DNA from: Bacillota bacterium
GTDB lineage: Bacteria > Bacillota > Clostridia > Christensenellales > Aristaeellaceae
Length of the DNA stretch: 64,000 bases
Assembly: GCA_023425025.1 (NCBI GenBank)
Contig: JAFADG010000032.1
Location: forward strand, 1-64,000
Direction: 5' to 3'
Position numbers and translations under genes: made by a program. The stretch's first letter is position 1. Every line of letters begins with the position of its first letter. Below are positions 51,108-59,808 of the stretch, one piece after another. Below the pieces are notes generated by a model that saw only the letters and a list, made by a program, of their open reading frames with translations, was not told where the DNA came from and did not search any database.

Positions 51108-53039
51108 AATAAAGTCATCAATCTGGGCATATTGGCCCATGTAGACGCGGGCAAGACAACTGTCACCGAGTCCCTTTTGCATGCCGCCGGCGCAGTCAAA
51201 AAATTGGGCCGGGTCGATCACGGCAACACGGTCACCGATTCCATGCGTTTGGAGCGGGAACGCGGCATAACGATCCGTTCCGCCACCGTTTCCCTTTTGT
51301 ATAAAGATGTCAAAATCAATATACTGGATACGCCGGGCCATACCGATTTCGTCGCGGAGGTGGAGCGGTCCCTTGCCGTGCTGGACGCGGCGGTGCTTGT
51401 CGTATCCGCCAGGGAAGGCGTGCAGGCGCAAACCGCCGTGCTTTTCCGCGCCCTGCAGCGCTTAAAGATACCCACGCTCTTTTTCATCAACAAGCTGGAC
51501 CGGCTGGGCGCGGATTATGCAGGCGTACTTGCGCAGATTCGGGAACTGCTGACCCCGAATATACTCACCCGGCAGGCGATTGCCGGCAGCGGCCGGAAGG
51601 TAAGCGTTGCAACGCTGCCGCTTGCCAAGTGCGGCGGCATCATCGAACAGCTTTTCCAGACGGACGACGAGATCGCCGGCTTGTATTTGGCCGAACAGCC
51701 AATTCCTGATCAAACGCTTTTCTCCTCCTATCGCAAGGCGGTGGCGGCCTGCAGCTTGTATCCCGTATACGCCGGCGTCGCGCTGCTGGAAACCGGCATC
51801 CCGGAACTGATGGAGGCGATTATAACAGAGCTTAAAAATGCGGAGCCTGCCTGCCGGGAGCTGAGCGCGCTCGTGTACAAAGTGGAATTTCATCCGCGCT
51901 TTGGCCGGCTGTGCTATCTTCGGGTGTACGGCGGCGCGATCGTACTGCGCAAATTCGTATCCGTCTACGGCACTGACGCTTCCTTCCGCGTGACCATGCT
52001 TTTTTCCCCGGACATGGGCGAACTCAAGCCCGTTGATTTTGTGGCCGCCGGCGACATCGCGGTGCTGATGTACAGCGACGCGCTGAAGGTCGGCGCCATC
52101 CTTGGTGAAACCCTGCCGCTCCTGCGGCGCACAAGCATCGCCGAGCCGCTGCTGCTGACCCGGGTCTGCACAGACGCTTCCATTCCCCGCCCGAAGCTGT
52201 TGGAGGCATTGCATCAGCTTTGCCTGGAGGACCCGCTGCTGGACCTTGCGAAAAACCAGCAGACAGGCGCGCTGGAGGTGAAGGTGTTCGGCCAGGTGCA
52301 AATGGAGATTCTGCGCGCGCTGGCCATGGAGCGCTTCGGCATAGATATCACATTGGAAGAGCCGCAGACCATTTTCCGCGAGCGCCCGGCAGGCACCGGG
52401 GAGGGCAATGTGCCCTTTGGCGAAACGCCCTTTCAGGCCGGCATGGGTATCACCATCGAGCCGCTTTACAGCGGCGCCGGCGTTTTGTATGAAACAAAGG
52501 TCAATTACGGCTACCTGTATGCATCCTTTCAGAACGCCGCCCGGGAAGGGCTTCTCGGCGCTTTGAAATACGGCCTGTGCGGCTGGGAGCTGACAGACGC
52601 GAAAGTAACCCTCGCATGGGCAACATACAGTTCCGTCACCAGTACCCCCGCCGACTTTCGGAATATCGCCATGGTGGCGGTGATCCGTGCCCTTGGAAAT
52701 GCGGGAACGGAGCTGTTCGAACCCATTTTGGCCTACACCCTCACCGTGCCAGCCGACATGGCGGGCCGCGCCACCTATGACTTGAACACGATGCACGCAA
52801 CGCTAGAGCATATGACTGCCCAAGGAAACGAGATCACCTATTCCGGGCAGGTTTCGCTGAACGCGTCGAAATTCTATGCCCAGGCGGTGGCCGCATACAC
52901 CAAGGGCACAGGCGTTTTCACCGTACGCTTCAGCGGATATGCGCCGTATTTGGGCAACAGGGAACAAGCCGTCAACCATGGCTGCCAAATGCCCAGTGAG
53001 GAAAAGTATCTTTTGCAAAAGGCGGGCAGGCTGGCGTAA
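51105..53039 (+). CDS. Tet(M)/Tet(W)-like ribosomal protection GTPase
   Basis: A 644-residue EF-G-like translational GTPase of the tetracycline ribosomal protection family (about 640 residues). G motifs: AHVDAGKTT (11-19), DTPGH (75-79), NKLD (129-132), and RGITI switch 1. Domains II-V follow, with the C-terminal ALKYGLCGWELTDAKV segment. Known members remove tetracycline from the ribosome; divergence from the classic alleles means resistance is not proven. The start is TTG 51105, 7 nt after TGGAGG, which aligns with the family start; an in-frame GTG at 51060 falls inside the leader. Confidence 0.87.
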   Translation: MNKVINLGILAHVDAGKTTVTESLLHAAGAVKKLGRVDHGNTVTDSMRLERERGITIRSATVSLLYKDVKINILDTPGHTDFVAEVERSLAVLDAAVLVVSAREGVQAQTAVLFRALQRLKIPTLFFINKLDRLGADYAGVLAQIRELLTPNILTRQAIAGSGRKVSVATLPLAKCGGIIEQLFQTDDEIAGLYLAEQPIPDQTLFSSYRKAVAACSLYPVYAGVALLETGIPELMEAIITELKNAEPACRELSALVYKVEFHPRFGRLCYLRVYGGAIVLRKFVSVYGTDASFRVTMLFSPDMGELKPVDFVAAGDIAVLMYSDALKVGAILGETLPLLRRTSIAEPLLLTRVCTDASIPRPKLLEALHQLCLEDPLLDLAKNQQTGALEVKVFGQVQMEILRALAMERFGIDITLEEPQTIFRERPAGTGEGNVPFGETPFQAGMGITIEPLYSGAGVLYETKVNYGYLYASFQNAAREGLLGALKYGLCGWELTDAKVTLAWATYSSVTSTPADFRNIAMVAVIRALGNAGTELFEPILAYTLTVPADMAGRATYDLNTMHATLEHMTAQGNEITYSGQVSLNASKFYAQAVAAYTKGTGVFTVRFSGYAPYLGNREQAVNHGCQMPSEEKYLLQKAGRLA

Positions 53040-53079
53040 GGGGTTGTTTCATTCCAAAAAGCCATTGAAACCGTTGTCC

Positions 53080-53601
53080 TTACTCAAGATGCATGGCATA
53101 GCACTTTGACTGGAACACCCGGCTTCCGTCCGCCTTTTCGTACGATCCGTAATGGCTGAAACGCAGCCCGCATTTTTCAATGACCCTGCCGGAGGCTTCG
53201 TTTTCCAACGCGTGTTCCGAGATAAAGTCTTTTGCGTTCAGTTCCTGATGGGCAAAGGCGATGATCCGCTTCATGGCCTCCGTCGCATATCCCCTGCCCC
53301 AGGCATCCCGGCGGACATTATACCCAAAATGCCATTCGCCGGTGTCCGGATGGTAGAACACGCCGCCGGAGCCGATCAAGCGCCCATCCTCCTTGCGGAC
53401 AAAACCGAAATTATACGCGCTGCCGGAATCGTTGTCCATGCGGGACAGCCATTCCCGTGTGAAGGCTACATCCGCGTGCGTGGTGTAGTTCATGAACTCA
53501 TTGACCGCGGGGTCGCCCGTCCAAGCAAAAACAGCCTCCGCGTCGTCCATGGTCAGCGGGCGCAAGATAAGCCGGTCCGTTTCAAGCATTGGCGTTCTCA
53601 T
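53080..53601 (-). CDS. GNAT-family acetyltransferase, RimJ/RimL type
   Basis: A 173-residue acetyltransferase with LETDRLILRPLTMDDAEAVF at the N terminus, the acetyl-CoA loop RRDAWGRGYATEAM, and NEASGRVIEKCGLRF. This branch acetylates N-terminal amines of proteins or small molecules. It follows the GH1 gene by 23 bp in the same direction, so it is probably the second gene of that unit. Confidence 0.9.
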   Translation of the reverse strand: MRTPMLETDRLILRPLTMDDAEAVFAWTGDPAVNEFMNYTTHADVAFTREWLSRMDNDSGSAYNFGFVRKEDGRLIGSGGVFYHPDTGEWHFGYNVRRDAWGRGYATEAMKRIIAFAHQELNAKDFISEHALENEASGRVIEKCGLRFSHYGSYEKADGSRVFQSKCYAMHLE

Positions 53602-53624
53602 AGGTAAACCTCCATGCCGTCATT

Positions 53625-54980
53625 TTATCTGCTGCGCTGGTGTAATATCAAATCGCGGTACCAATAACCGCTGTCACGGACAGTGCGCTTTTGCGTGCCA
53701 TGATCGACGCGGATAATGCCCATCGGGCAGGACAGGCCGGAATTCCATTCAAAGTTGTCGATCAGCGTCCAGTAAAAATAGCCGCGGATGTCCGATCCCG
53801 CGTCAACAGCCTCCTTCAGGGAGGCCAGGTAATGCTTTAAATACTGTATGCGCCCCGCATCGTCCGTGCGCTTGCATTCCTCCAGGCTGCCGCTGCCGCC
53901 AGTTCCATTCTCGGTGATGTATACGGGTGGATTGCCGTATTCCTCACGGTAGCGTTTGGCAAGCTCCACAAAGCCTTCGGGGAACGCGCCAGGCCCCAGC
54001 ACCGGATGGTCGTAGCGCTTGTCGCTTGGCATGCGGTCAACCCAGGTTTTCAAGAAGGGAATGTATCCTTTTCTTGCCGCGAAGATCCTGCTGTAGTAGT
54101 TGACACCCAGGAAATCCACCGGCTGCCGGATGGTATCCATATCCCCCGGCAGCACCTTGGGCACGACGGGCCACAGCCGTTTGAACAGCTTTTGGGGATA
54201 TTGGCCCTTGAACACGCTATCCAGAAAGAAGCGGTTGATGAACATATCCGCCAGCTCCACAGAGTCCAGTTCCTTTTCGTTGGGTTCATAGCTTGCGGGA
54301 TATACCGGAAACTGGCTTAAGGTGATGCCAATGTTCAAATCGCCGCGCACGCTGCGCATGGCCTGGACCGCCAGGCCGTGGCCCAAAAGCTCATGGTGCG
54401 CGACCTTGAAATACGTTCTTGGGTTTTTGACGCCCGGCGCGTGCTCGCCCAGAAAATGGCCGAGCATGGCATGCTCCCACGGCTCGTTCAAGGTGATCCA
54501 ATCCCTGACCTTATCGCCATACGTCTCAATGATACACTTTGCGTAATCGGCAAAATATTTTGCCGTGTCCCTGCCCGCAAAGCCGCCGTACTTTTCATAC
54601 AGCGCGTAGGGCGTATCCCAATGAAACAGCGTGATAAAAGGCCGGATTCCCTTTTCCAAAAGCGCGTCGATCAGCCGGTGGTAATACTCCACGCCCTTGG
54701 GGTTGACTTGCCCCCGCCCTTCGGGCAATATCCGGGACCAGCTGATGGAAAAGCGGTACGCGTCCAAATGCAGGCTGCTCATCAAGCCGATATCGGTTTG
54801 AAAATCATGATAGGTGTCGCAGGCGACATCACCCGTGCTGCCGTCGCTTATTTTGCCTTTGGTATGGGAAAACACATCCCAGGTGGAAAGGCCTTTGCCG
54901 TCCTCGTTCCATCCGCCCTCGATCTGATAGGCGGCCGTAGCCGTGCCAAACAGAAAATCCTTGTCAAATTGCGGATACAT
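53625..54980 (-). CDS. Beta-glucosidase / beta-galactosidase-like enzyme, GH1
   Basis: A 451-residue GH1 enzyme. The acid/base is Glu166 (TLNEP), the nucleophile Glu357 (YITENG), and the N-terminal FLFGTATAAYQIEGG is the family signature. It has no signal peptide and no phospho-sugar-binding signs are evident, so it probably hydrolyses unphosphorylated beta-glucosides. It is divergent from a GPH sugar transporter gene 133 bp away, which likely supplies its substrate. Confidence 0.93.
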   Translation of the reverse strand: MYPQFDKDFLFGTATAAYQIEGGWNEDGKGLSTWDVFSHTKGKISDGSTGDVACDTYHDFQTDIGLMSSLHLDAYRFSISWSRILPEGRGQVNPKGVEYYHRLIDALLEKGIRPFITLFHWDTPYALYEKYGGFAGRDTAKYFADYAKCIIETYGDKVRDWITLNEPWEHAMLGHFLGEHAPGVKNPRTYFKVAHHELLGHGLAVQAMRSVRGDLNIGITLSQFPVYPASYEPNEKELDSVELADMFINRFFLDSVFKGQYPQKLFKRLWPVVPKVLPGDMDTIRQPVDFLGVNYYSRIFAARKGYIPFLKTWVDRMPSDKRYDHPVLGPGAFPEGFVELAKRYREEYGNPPVYITENGTGGSGSLEECKRTDDAGRIQYLKHYLASLKEAVDAGSDIRGYFYWTLIDNFEWNSGLSCPMGIIRVDHGTQKRTVRDSGYWYRDLILHQRSR

Positions 54981-55057
54981 GGCTTTCCCCCGCTCCGTCG
55001 CTTTTTATCCATTATAAACCGGCAAAGCAGCAGGAAGCAACCGTGCAAACAAATGTA

Positions 55058-55087
55058 TTGTGTATACGCCACGGATGATTGTATAAT
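55058..55087 (+). promoter_or_regulatory. Promoter of the GPH transporter gene
   Basis: TTGTGT (55058-55063), 18-nt spacer, TATAAT (55082-55087), 26 bp before the ATG. The Shine-Dalgarno site is weak for this genome (AAAGG only). Confidence 0.6.
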
Positions 55088-55113
55088 AAAAACAAAAAGG
55101 CCGGACAAAGTGT

Positions 55114-56505
55114 ATGATAAGCAATAGCGGTACGCGCAAACTGACAGGCTGGCAAAAGTTTTTTCTGTCCTTCCCCGTTATGCCCGGGAATTTGAGCACG
55201 GTACTTATCCACAATGCTTTTATCAAATACTATACGGACATCATCGGCCTGGACCCCAAATACGTGGGCCTGATCTACGCCATATTCGGCATTTGGAACG
55301 CCATCAACGATCCGGCCATCGGCGTGTGGCTGGACAGGCGCAGGTACATTGAGCGAAAGGGCAAGTATGTGTACATCATGAAGCTGACCGCGCCGGTTAC
55401 GCTGCTTGCCTCCTTTGCCATGATCTTTGCCCAGCCGGCCTGGCAGGAATGGGTCACATTTGCGTTCCTGCTTGTGCTGCTGTTCATCTACGATACCTCC
55501 ATGACCGCCTTTAACATCGCCTACGCCAATTATAAGCTGATCGCCGCGCCCTCCAACGAAGAGCGCGTGGATATTTCCGTTTATACCACCTATATTGCCA
55601 ACATCGGCGGCTTTTTCGGCACGCTGATCCCAACGCTGCTGCTGGTCGGAAACAATGATAAAACCATGACGACGCTTCTTTTCGGCGGCGTGCTGATTTT
55701 CAATGCTGTTCTATACCTCGTCGCCCTCAAGCCGCTCAAGGACACCAAGGAAATGTATCTGCAAGAGAACGCGCAAATTTCCGGCAGGAAAGGCATATTC
55801 GGCGATGTATTCGACAATGCCAGGGGCGCCATCAAATCCAAATCATTTCTCACCTACACGCTGTCGCTGCTTCTGTTCAACGGGCCCCGCGCCTTTTACT
55901 TCACGCCCTTTCTGTTCCTGTCGGACAAAGTTTTGCGTCTTACCGGCGAACAGGCAACCATCCTGGATGTGGGCATGGGCATCGCGCTCTTTCTTGTCAT
56001 GCCATTCCTGGGCAAATGGGCAAAGCGCCTGGGCATGAAAAACACCATGATCTGGGCCTCCATCCCCTGCGCTGTCGGCTATCTGCTTTTGACCTTTGTC
56101 AATAGCTTTACCAGCGCTTTGCTCGCCTATATGGTGATGTACATCTTCTCCAGCACCGTCATGATCCCCCAAGGGCCGATGCTTGGCGCCATCATTGATG
56201 AGGATGAGCAGCGCACCGGCCAGCGGAAAGCCGGCATGTACAACGGCCTGAGCGCGCTGCTGACCATACCGATGGCCGGCTTGCAGTCGGCCCTGTTCAT
56301 GGGGCTCATCAGCGCCTTTGGCTACAAGGCCGGTTCTGATTTGCAAAGCGCCCAGGCGCTGCTGGGCATCCGCTTGGGCACAGGCGTGCTTCCGTTTATA
56401 TTTATGGTATTGAGCATCATCCCGCTGCTGTTCCTGCCCATTGACAAAAAAAGGGAACAGGAGATTTCGGAGTTTGCCACGGCAAGGCAGGCGGAGGATG
56501 CATAA
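55114..56505 (+). CDS. Glycoside-pentoside-hexuronide (GPH) family MFS transporter
   Basis: A 463-residue transporter with 12 membrane helices. The GPH signs are IIGLDPKYVGLIYAIFGIWN and NDPAIGVWLDRR near residues 45-75, and the central-loop element DEDEQRTGQRKAGM. These proteins take up glycosides by cation symport. The divergent GH1 gene suggests a beta-glucoside substrate, which is inference. It has its own promoter, and a terminator follows. Confidence 0.9.
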   Translation: MISNSGTRKLTGWQKFFLSFPVMPGNLSTVLIHNAFIKYYTDIIGLDPKYVGLIYAIFGIWNAINDPAIGVWLDRRRYIERKGKYVYIMKLTAPVTLLASFAMIFAQPAWQEWVTFAFLLVLLFIYDTSMTAFNIAYANYKLIAAPSNEERVDISVYTTYIANIGGFFGTLIPTLLLVGNNDKTMTTLLFGGVLIFNAVLYLVALKPLKDTKEMYLQENAQISGRKGIFGDVFDNARGAIKSKSFLTYTLSLLLFNGPRAFYFTPFLFLSDKVLRLTGEQATILDVGMGIALFLVMPFLGKWAKRLGMKNTMIWASIPCAVGYLLLTFVNSFTSALLAYMVMYIFSSTVMIPQGPMLGAIIDEDEQRTGQRKAGMYNGLSALLTIPMAGLQSALFMGLISAFGYKAGSDLQSAQALLGIRLGTGVLPFIFMVLSIIPLLFLPIDKKREQEISEFATARQAEDA

Positions 56506-56585
56506 CGCGGCCCAAGACTCTCTGGCCGCGCCGAAAAAAGCAAACCACCCGCGCAAAACCATGGCACGATCTTGCCTTTGACAGG

Positions 56586-56621
56586 AAAAGCCGCCCGGCC
56601 TTCACGGCCGGGCGGCGAATT
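56586..56621. terminator. Bidirectional terminator between the GPH gene and glnK
   Basis: GCCGCCCGGCC and GGCCGGGCGGC (56590-56600, 56606-56616) form a perfect 11-bp stem with a 5-nt loop, TTTT on the minus-strand exit and ATTTTTA on the plus-strand exit. Confidence 0.92.
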
Positions 56622-56655
56622 TTTAACGAGACTGCCCGTTGATACGGAGAGCCGG

Positions 56656-56997
56656 CTACAGAGCCCCTTCTCCTTCCTCGCCGGTGCGGATACGGATGAC
56701 CTCCTCCACCGGATAGATGAAGATCTTGCCGTCGCCATATTCCCCAATGGGCGCGCTGGACAAAATGGCATTGACGACCGTGCGGACATCCTTGTCGTCT
56801 ACCACCAGATCCAGCGACAGCTTGGGAATAAGGTCCAGCTGAAACTTTTCACCGCGCCAAACCTGGGCAATGCCTTTTTGGTTGCCCTGCCCTACGATAT
56901 CCGTGATCATTACGCCTTTATATGCCCCGGTCTTTTCCAGCGCGTCCCGCACATCGCCGAGCTTATCAGGCCGGATCACCGCCTTGATGTGTTTCAT
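56656..56997 (-). CDS. glnK: PII nitrogen regulatory protein
   Basis: A 113-residue PII protein that binds ATP/ADP and 2-oxoglutarate and blocks AmtB. It shows AVIRPDKLGDVRDAL, the T-loop GQGNQKGIAQVWRGEKFQLD, the B-loop region and C-terminal GDGKIFIYPVEEVIRIRTGE. The T-loop position equal to E. coli Tyr51 is Phe52, so uridylylation there is not possible. It follows amtB by 14 bp, the standard coupling. Confidence 0.95.
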   Translation of the reverse strand: MKHIKAVIRPDKLGDVRDALEKTGAYKGVMITDIVGQGNQKGIAQVWRGEKFQLDLIPKLSLDLVVDDKDVRTVVNAILSSAPIGEYGDGKIFIYPVEEVIRIRTGEEGEGAL

Positions 56998-57011
56998 ATC
57001 ATGCTCCTCCT

Positions 57012-58376
57012 TTATTTGGCGGCCGCCGTGCTGCTTTCCTTAGCGGCAGGAACGCTAACAGCAGCGGAGTGCGCAACATAGGAACTCCTGCGGATGGCAA
57101 ACTCGGGATACGCCTCGTTGCCGTGTTCGCCGATATCCAGGCCCTGGATTTCTTCCTTGAGGCTGACGCGCAGGCCGATGGTCTTCTTGATCAGCCACCA
57201 CACAAGCAGGGAAGCCGGGAATACGAACGCAGCCACACACAGCACACCCAGCATCTGGGTGCCCAGCAGCGCAAATCCGCCGCCGGTAAACAAACCGTTA
57301 CCGGTGGCAACGCCGGCGATGCCATCCTGCGCAAAAAGGCCGATATACAAGGTGCCCAGCACGCCGTTCACCAAATGGACAGCCAGCGCGCCTACAGGAT
57401 CATCCAGCTTCAGCTTGTCAAAGAAGATGACAGCCAGCACAACCACAACACCGGAAATGGCGCCGATGATAAAAGCGCTGGCAACGCTCACAAAGGCGCA
57501 GGAAGCAGTGATGCCAACCAGGCCGGCCAGACAGCCGTTGATGGACATGCCAAGATCCGGCTTGCCGATCAGAATCCAGGAGGTCGCGGTGGAGGTCAAT
57601 ACCGCCACGATGGCCGCCGTATTGGTGGTCATCAGAATATGGGCGATCGCGCCCGGATCGGCCGCCATGGTGGAACCGGGGTTGAAGCCGAACCAGCCCA
57701 GCCAAAGCACAAACAGGCCAATGGTGGCGGTGGACATGTTGTGGCCGGGAATGGGATTGATCTTGCCGTCCGGCGAATACTTGCCAAACCTGGGCCCAAG
57801 CACGATCACACCCGCCAGCGCGGCCCATCCGCCTACGGAGTGCACGACCGTCGATCCGGCGAAATCCCACATCCCCAGTTGGGACAGGAAGCCGCCGCCC
57901 CAGATCCAGTGCCCCACGACAGGATAAACGAGCAAGGTCAGCACAAAGGAAAAAACAATGAAGGAAAGGTATTTGATGCGCTCCGCCACGGCGCCGGAGA
58001 CGATGGTCGCCGCAGTGCCGCAGAATACCAACTGGAAGAAGAACTTGGCCCAGAAGGGGATGCCCGTCCAGGAGATGGCGGAGTACACACCCTGATAGGC
58101 TTCACCCACAGCCGGCGAATTGTCCGCGCCGCCGGCGAAGAACAGCCCCTTCAGACCGACAAAGCCATTGCCGTCGCCAAACATCAGGCCCCAACCCAGC
58201 AGAAGAAAACCCAAAGAGGAGACCGCAAATACGATAAAGTTCTTGGACAGGATGTTGACCGTGTTCTTAGCGCGCGCAAAACCGCTCTCGACCATTGCAA
58301 AGCCCAAATTCATGAAGAAGACGAGCATTGCCGCCAAGAGTACCCACAATGTGTCAAGTACCACCTTTGTATCCAT
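57012..58376 (-). CDS. amtB: Ammonium transporter
   Basis: A 454-residue Amt protein with 11 membrane helices. The twin pore histidines lie in STVVHSVGGWAAL and AVHLVNGVLGT, and the family signature DFAGSTVVHSVGG is intact. The cytoplasmic tail (EEIQGLDIGEHGNEAYPEF) is the GlnK-contact region. ATG 58376 follows GAGAGGTG; the frame stays open upstream to 58481 but across the leader terminator. The leader between promoter and gene carries that terminator and an overlapping hairpin, so expression is probably set by attenuation. Confidence 0.95.
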   Translation of the reverse strand: MDTKVVLDTLWVLLAAMLVFFMNLGFAMVESGFARAKNTVNILSKNFIVFAVSSLGFLLLGWGLMFGDGNGFVGLKGLFFAGGADNSPAVGEAYQGVYSAISWTGIPFWAKFFFQLVFCGTAATIVSGAVAERIKYLSFIVFSFVLTLLVYPVVGHWIWGGGFLSQLGMWDFAGSTVVHSVGGWAALAGVIVLGPRFGKYSPDGKINPIPGHNMSTATIGLFVLWLGWFGFNPGSTMAADPGAIAHILMTTNTAAIVAVLTSTATSWILIGKPDLGMSINGCLAGLVGITASCAFVSVASAFIIGAISGVVVVLAVIFFDKLKLDDPVGALAVHLVNGVLGTLYIGLFAQDGIAGVATGNGLFTGGGFALLGTQMLGVLCVAAFVFPASLLVWWLIKKTIGLRVSLKEEIQGLDIGEHGNEAYPEFAIRRSSYVAHSAAVSVPAAKESSTAAAK

Positions 58377-58406
58377 GACCACACCTCTCCCCTTACTCAT
58401 ATCTAT

Positions 58407-58454
58407 AAAAAAAGATGTTCCGCTCCAGGCAAAGGAGCATGAACATCTTTGTTC
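58407..58454 (-). terminator. Leader terminator upstream of amtB with overlapping hexaloop hairpin
   Basis: On the minus strand AAAGATGTTC and GAACATCTTT (58441-58450, 58411-58420) pair over 10 bp with inner GCTCC/GGAGC and then a run of Ts, 30 bp before the amtB start. GAAC-AAAGAT-GTTC (58441-58454) forms an alternative 4-bp hairpin with A at loop position 1 and G at 4, using part of the terminator's 5' arm. Confidence 0.75.
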
Positions 58455-58531
58455 TATAGCAGGATGGATAAAGACAGGCAATTACGAGCAGTTGTGACCG
58501 CCTTTCGCCGCTGCCGGTCCTCAAGAAATTT

Positions 58532-58560
58532 TATACCACGCTTCTCTTAAAATTGCAAGA
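58532..58560 (-). promoter_or_regulatory. Promoter of amtB-glnK
   Basis: On the minus strand TTGCAA, 17-nt spacer and TATAAA, giving a leader of about 150 nt that contains the terminator. No clear NtrC-like or TnrA site was seen. Confidence 0.65.
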
Positions 58561-58649
58561 TACATTTTTGAATTATGCATTTATTTTTTCAATATCAAAT
58601 GTATGGAGAAGTTTTTGAATGACTTTTTTGCATAGGGCATTCATTTCTG

Positions 58650-59672
58650 TTACTTGCGTACATGTAGCCTCGCGGTCATGATCCACAGCAAAAGGAAAAG
58701 ACACATGATGCCAAGAGCCGGATAGATGACACCCACCAGCCTGTCAAAACCGATTACGGCAAAAACGAGAAAGAGGACGCCGGTCAAAGCAAAGCCAAGC
58801 CAGCCAGGCTTGCATGGGCCGATGATGTTGATCATACCGCGGGCCACCGCCATCAGCGTGGTATACACAGCCAGGTACAGGCCAACAATGGCCAGCCAGA
58901 AGCCCACCTTGCCGAACGCGTTCAGCAGCATAACCATCGGCAGGGCGGCGTCTATCAGCTGGGGCTGCCGCAGCAGCACGACATTGCCCAATGACAAAAG
59001 GCCGGCGATGCACAACGCCAGATAAACGGATATGTGGAGCGCCTTCTTTGCCGGCGTTCCGCGGCCGATTTCGCACAGCACCCCGGCAGTCAGCGTAATA
59101 TTCATGGCGCCGTAGCTTATCGAAAACAGCACAACCTCAACAATCTTCCGCCATACGGGCAGCAGCGCCTGGTCCGTGACGGCCTTTCCTTCCGGCGGGA
59201 TCAAGCACAGCAAAAAAACAAGTATCAGCGAGGGCACAAGCAGACTGCCCATAAAAGCCAGCGGCGAAAGGCTGCGGGCGGATAGCAGGATTCCCGTCAC
59301 CAGGGAGGCGAGCAGCAGTATCCAATACGCCCCATGAACGGGGATGGACAATGCGCCCAGTTCCCCCGCCGCAGCCGACATGCTTCCGCCTGTAGCCCCC
59401 AGCAATATGGTAAAAGCGATGCTGCCGGCGATCCCCGCCGGGCCAAGATAGGCGCGGCAGAGCTGGCTTAAGGAGATTACATTGGCTTCCCTGGCCTTTT
59501 TCATCAGCGCGAACGCGAATACGCCCATCACCGCCGCCGCAAGGCCGATCCCGATCCAGGAAAAGGAGCCGTACCGGCTGAAAAACCGCATAATTTCCCG
59601 GCCGGAGGCAAAGCCCGCCCCCACAATGGCCCCTGTACACTGGAATACCGCATCCCGCACCCGGCGGTCCAT
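58650..59672 (-). CDS. YkvI-like membrane protein
   Basis: A 340-residue integral membrane protein with about ten helices, of the YkvI-like group in the APC transporter superfamily. The N-terminal GAIVGAGFASGREIMRFFSR is the group signature. The substrate is unknown. ATG 59672 follows GGGGGTG; an in-frame start at 59693 lies before that site. It is read after the ftsZ terminator and so probably has its own promoter. Confidence 0.82.
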   Translation of the reverse strand: MDRRVRDAVFQCTGAIVGAGFASGREIMRFFSRYGSFSWIGIGLAAAVMGVFAFALMKKAREANVISLSQLCRAYLGPAGIAGSIAFTILLGATGGSMSAAAGELGALSIPVHGAYWILLLASLVTGILLSARSLSPLAFMGSLLVPSLILVFLLCLIPPEGKAVTDQALLPVWRKIVEVVLFSISYGAMNITLTAGVLCEIGRGTPAKKALHISVYLALCIAGLLSLGNVVLLRQPQLIDAALPMVMLLNAFGKVGFWLAIVGLYLAVYTTLMAVARGMINIIGPCKPGWLGFALTGVLFLVFAVIGFDRLVGVIYPALGIMCLFLLLWIMTARLHVRK

Positions 59673-59751
59673 GACGCCACCCCCTTTATACAATGTACAG
59701 GAATGGCAAAAGGTTTATGACCGTGCGGCGTCCATCGCTGCGGCGGATGCA

Positions 59752-59795
59752 CGAAAAGACGGCCCGGTCCCCGGTATTGCCGGAGGCGGGCCGTC
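59752..59795 (-). terminator. Terminator after ftsZ
   Basis: On the minus strand GACGGCCCG and CGGGCCGTC (59787-59795, 59758-59766) with inner CTCCGG/CCGGGG pairing, followed by TTTTCG. Confidence 0.85.
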
Positions 59796-59808
59796 TGCTA
59801 TTCTGCTG

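Noticed and set aside
51462..52796. 444-codon minus-strand open frame
   Set aside because: It is antisense to the ribosomal protection gene, with no recognisable domain.
57069..58442. 457-codon plus-strand open frame
   Set aside because: It is antisense to amtB and crosses the leader terminator.
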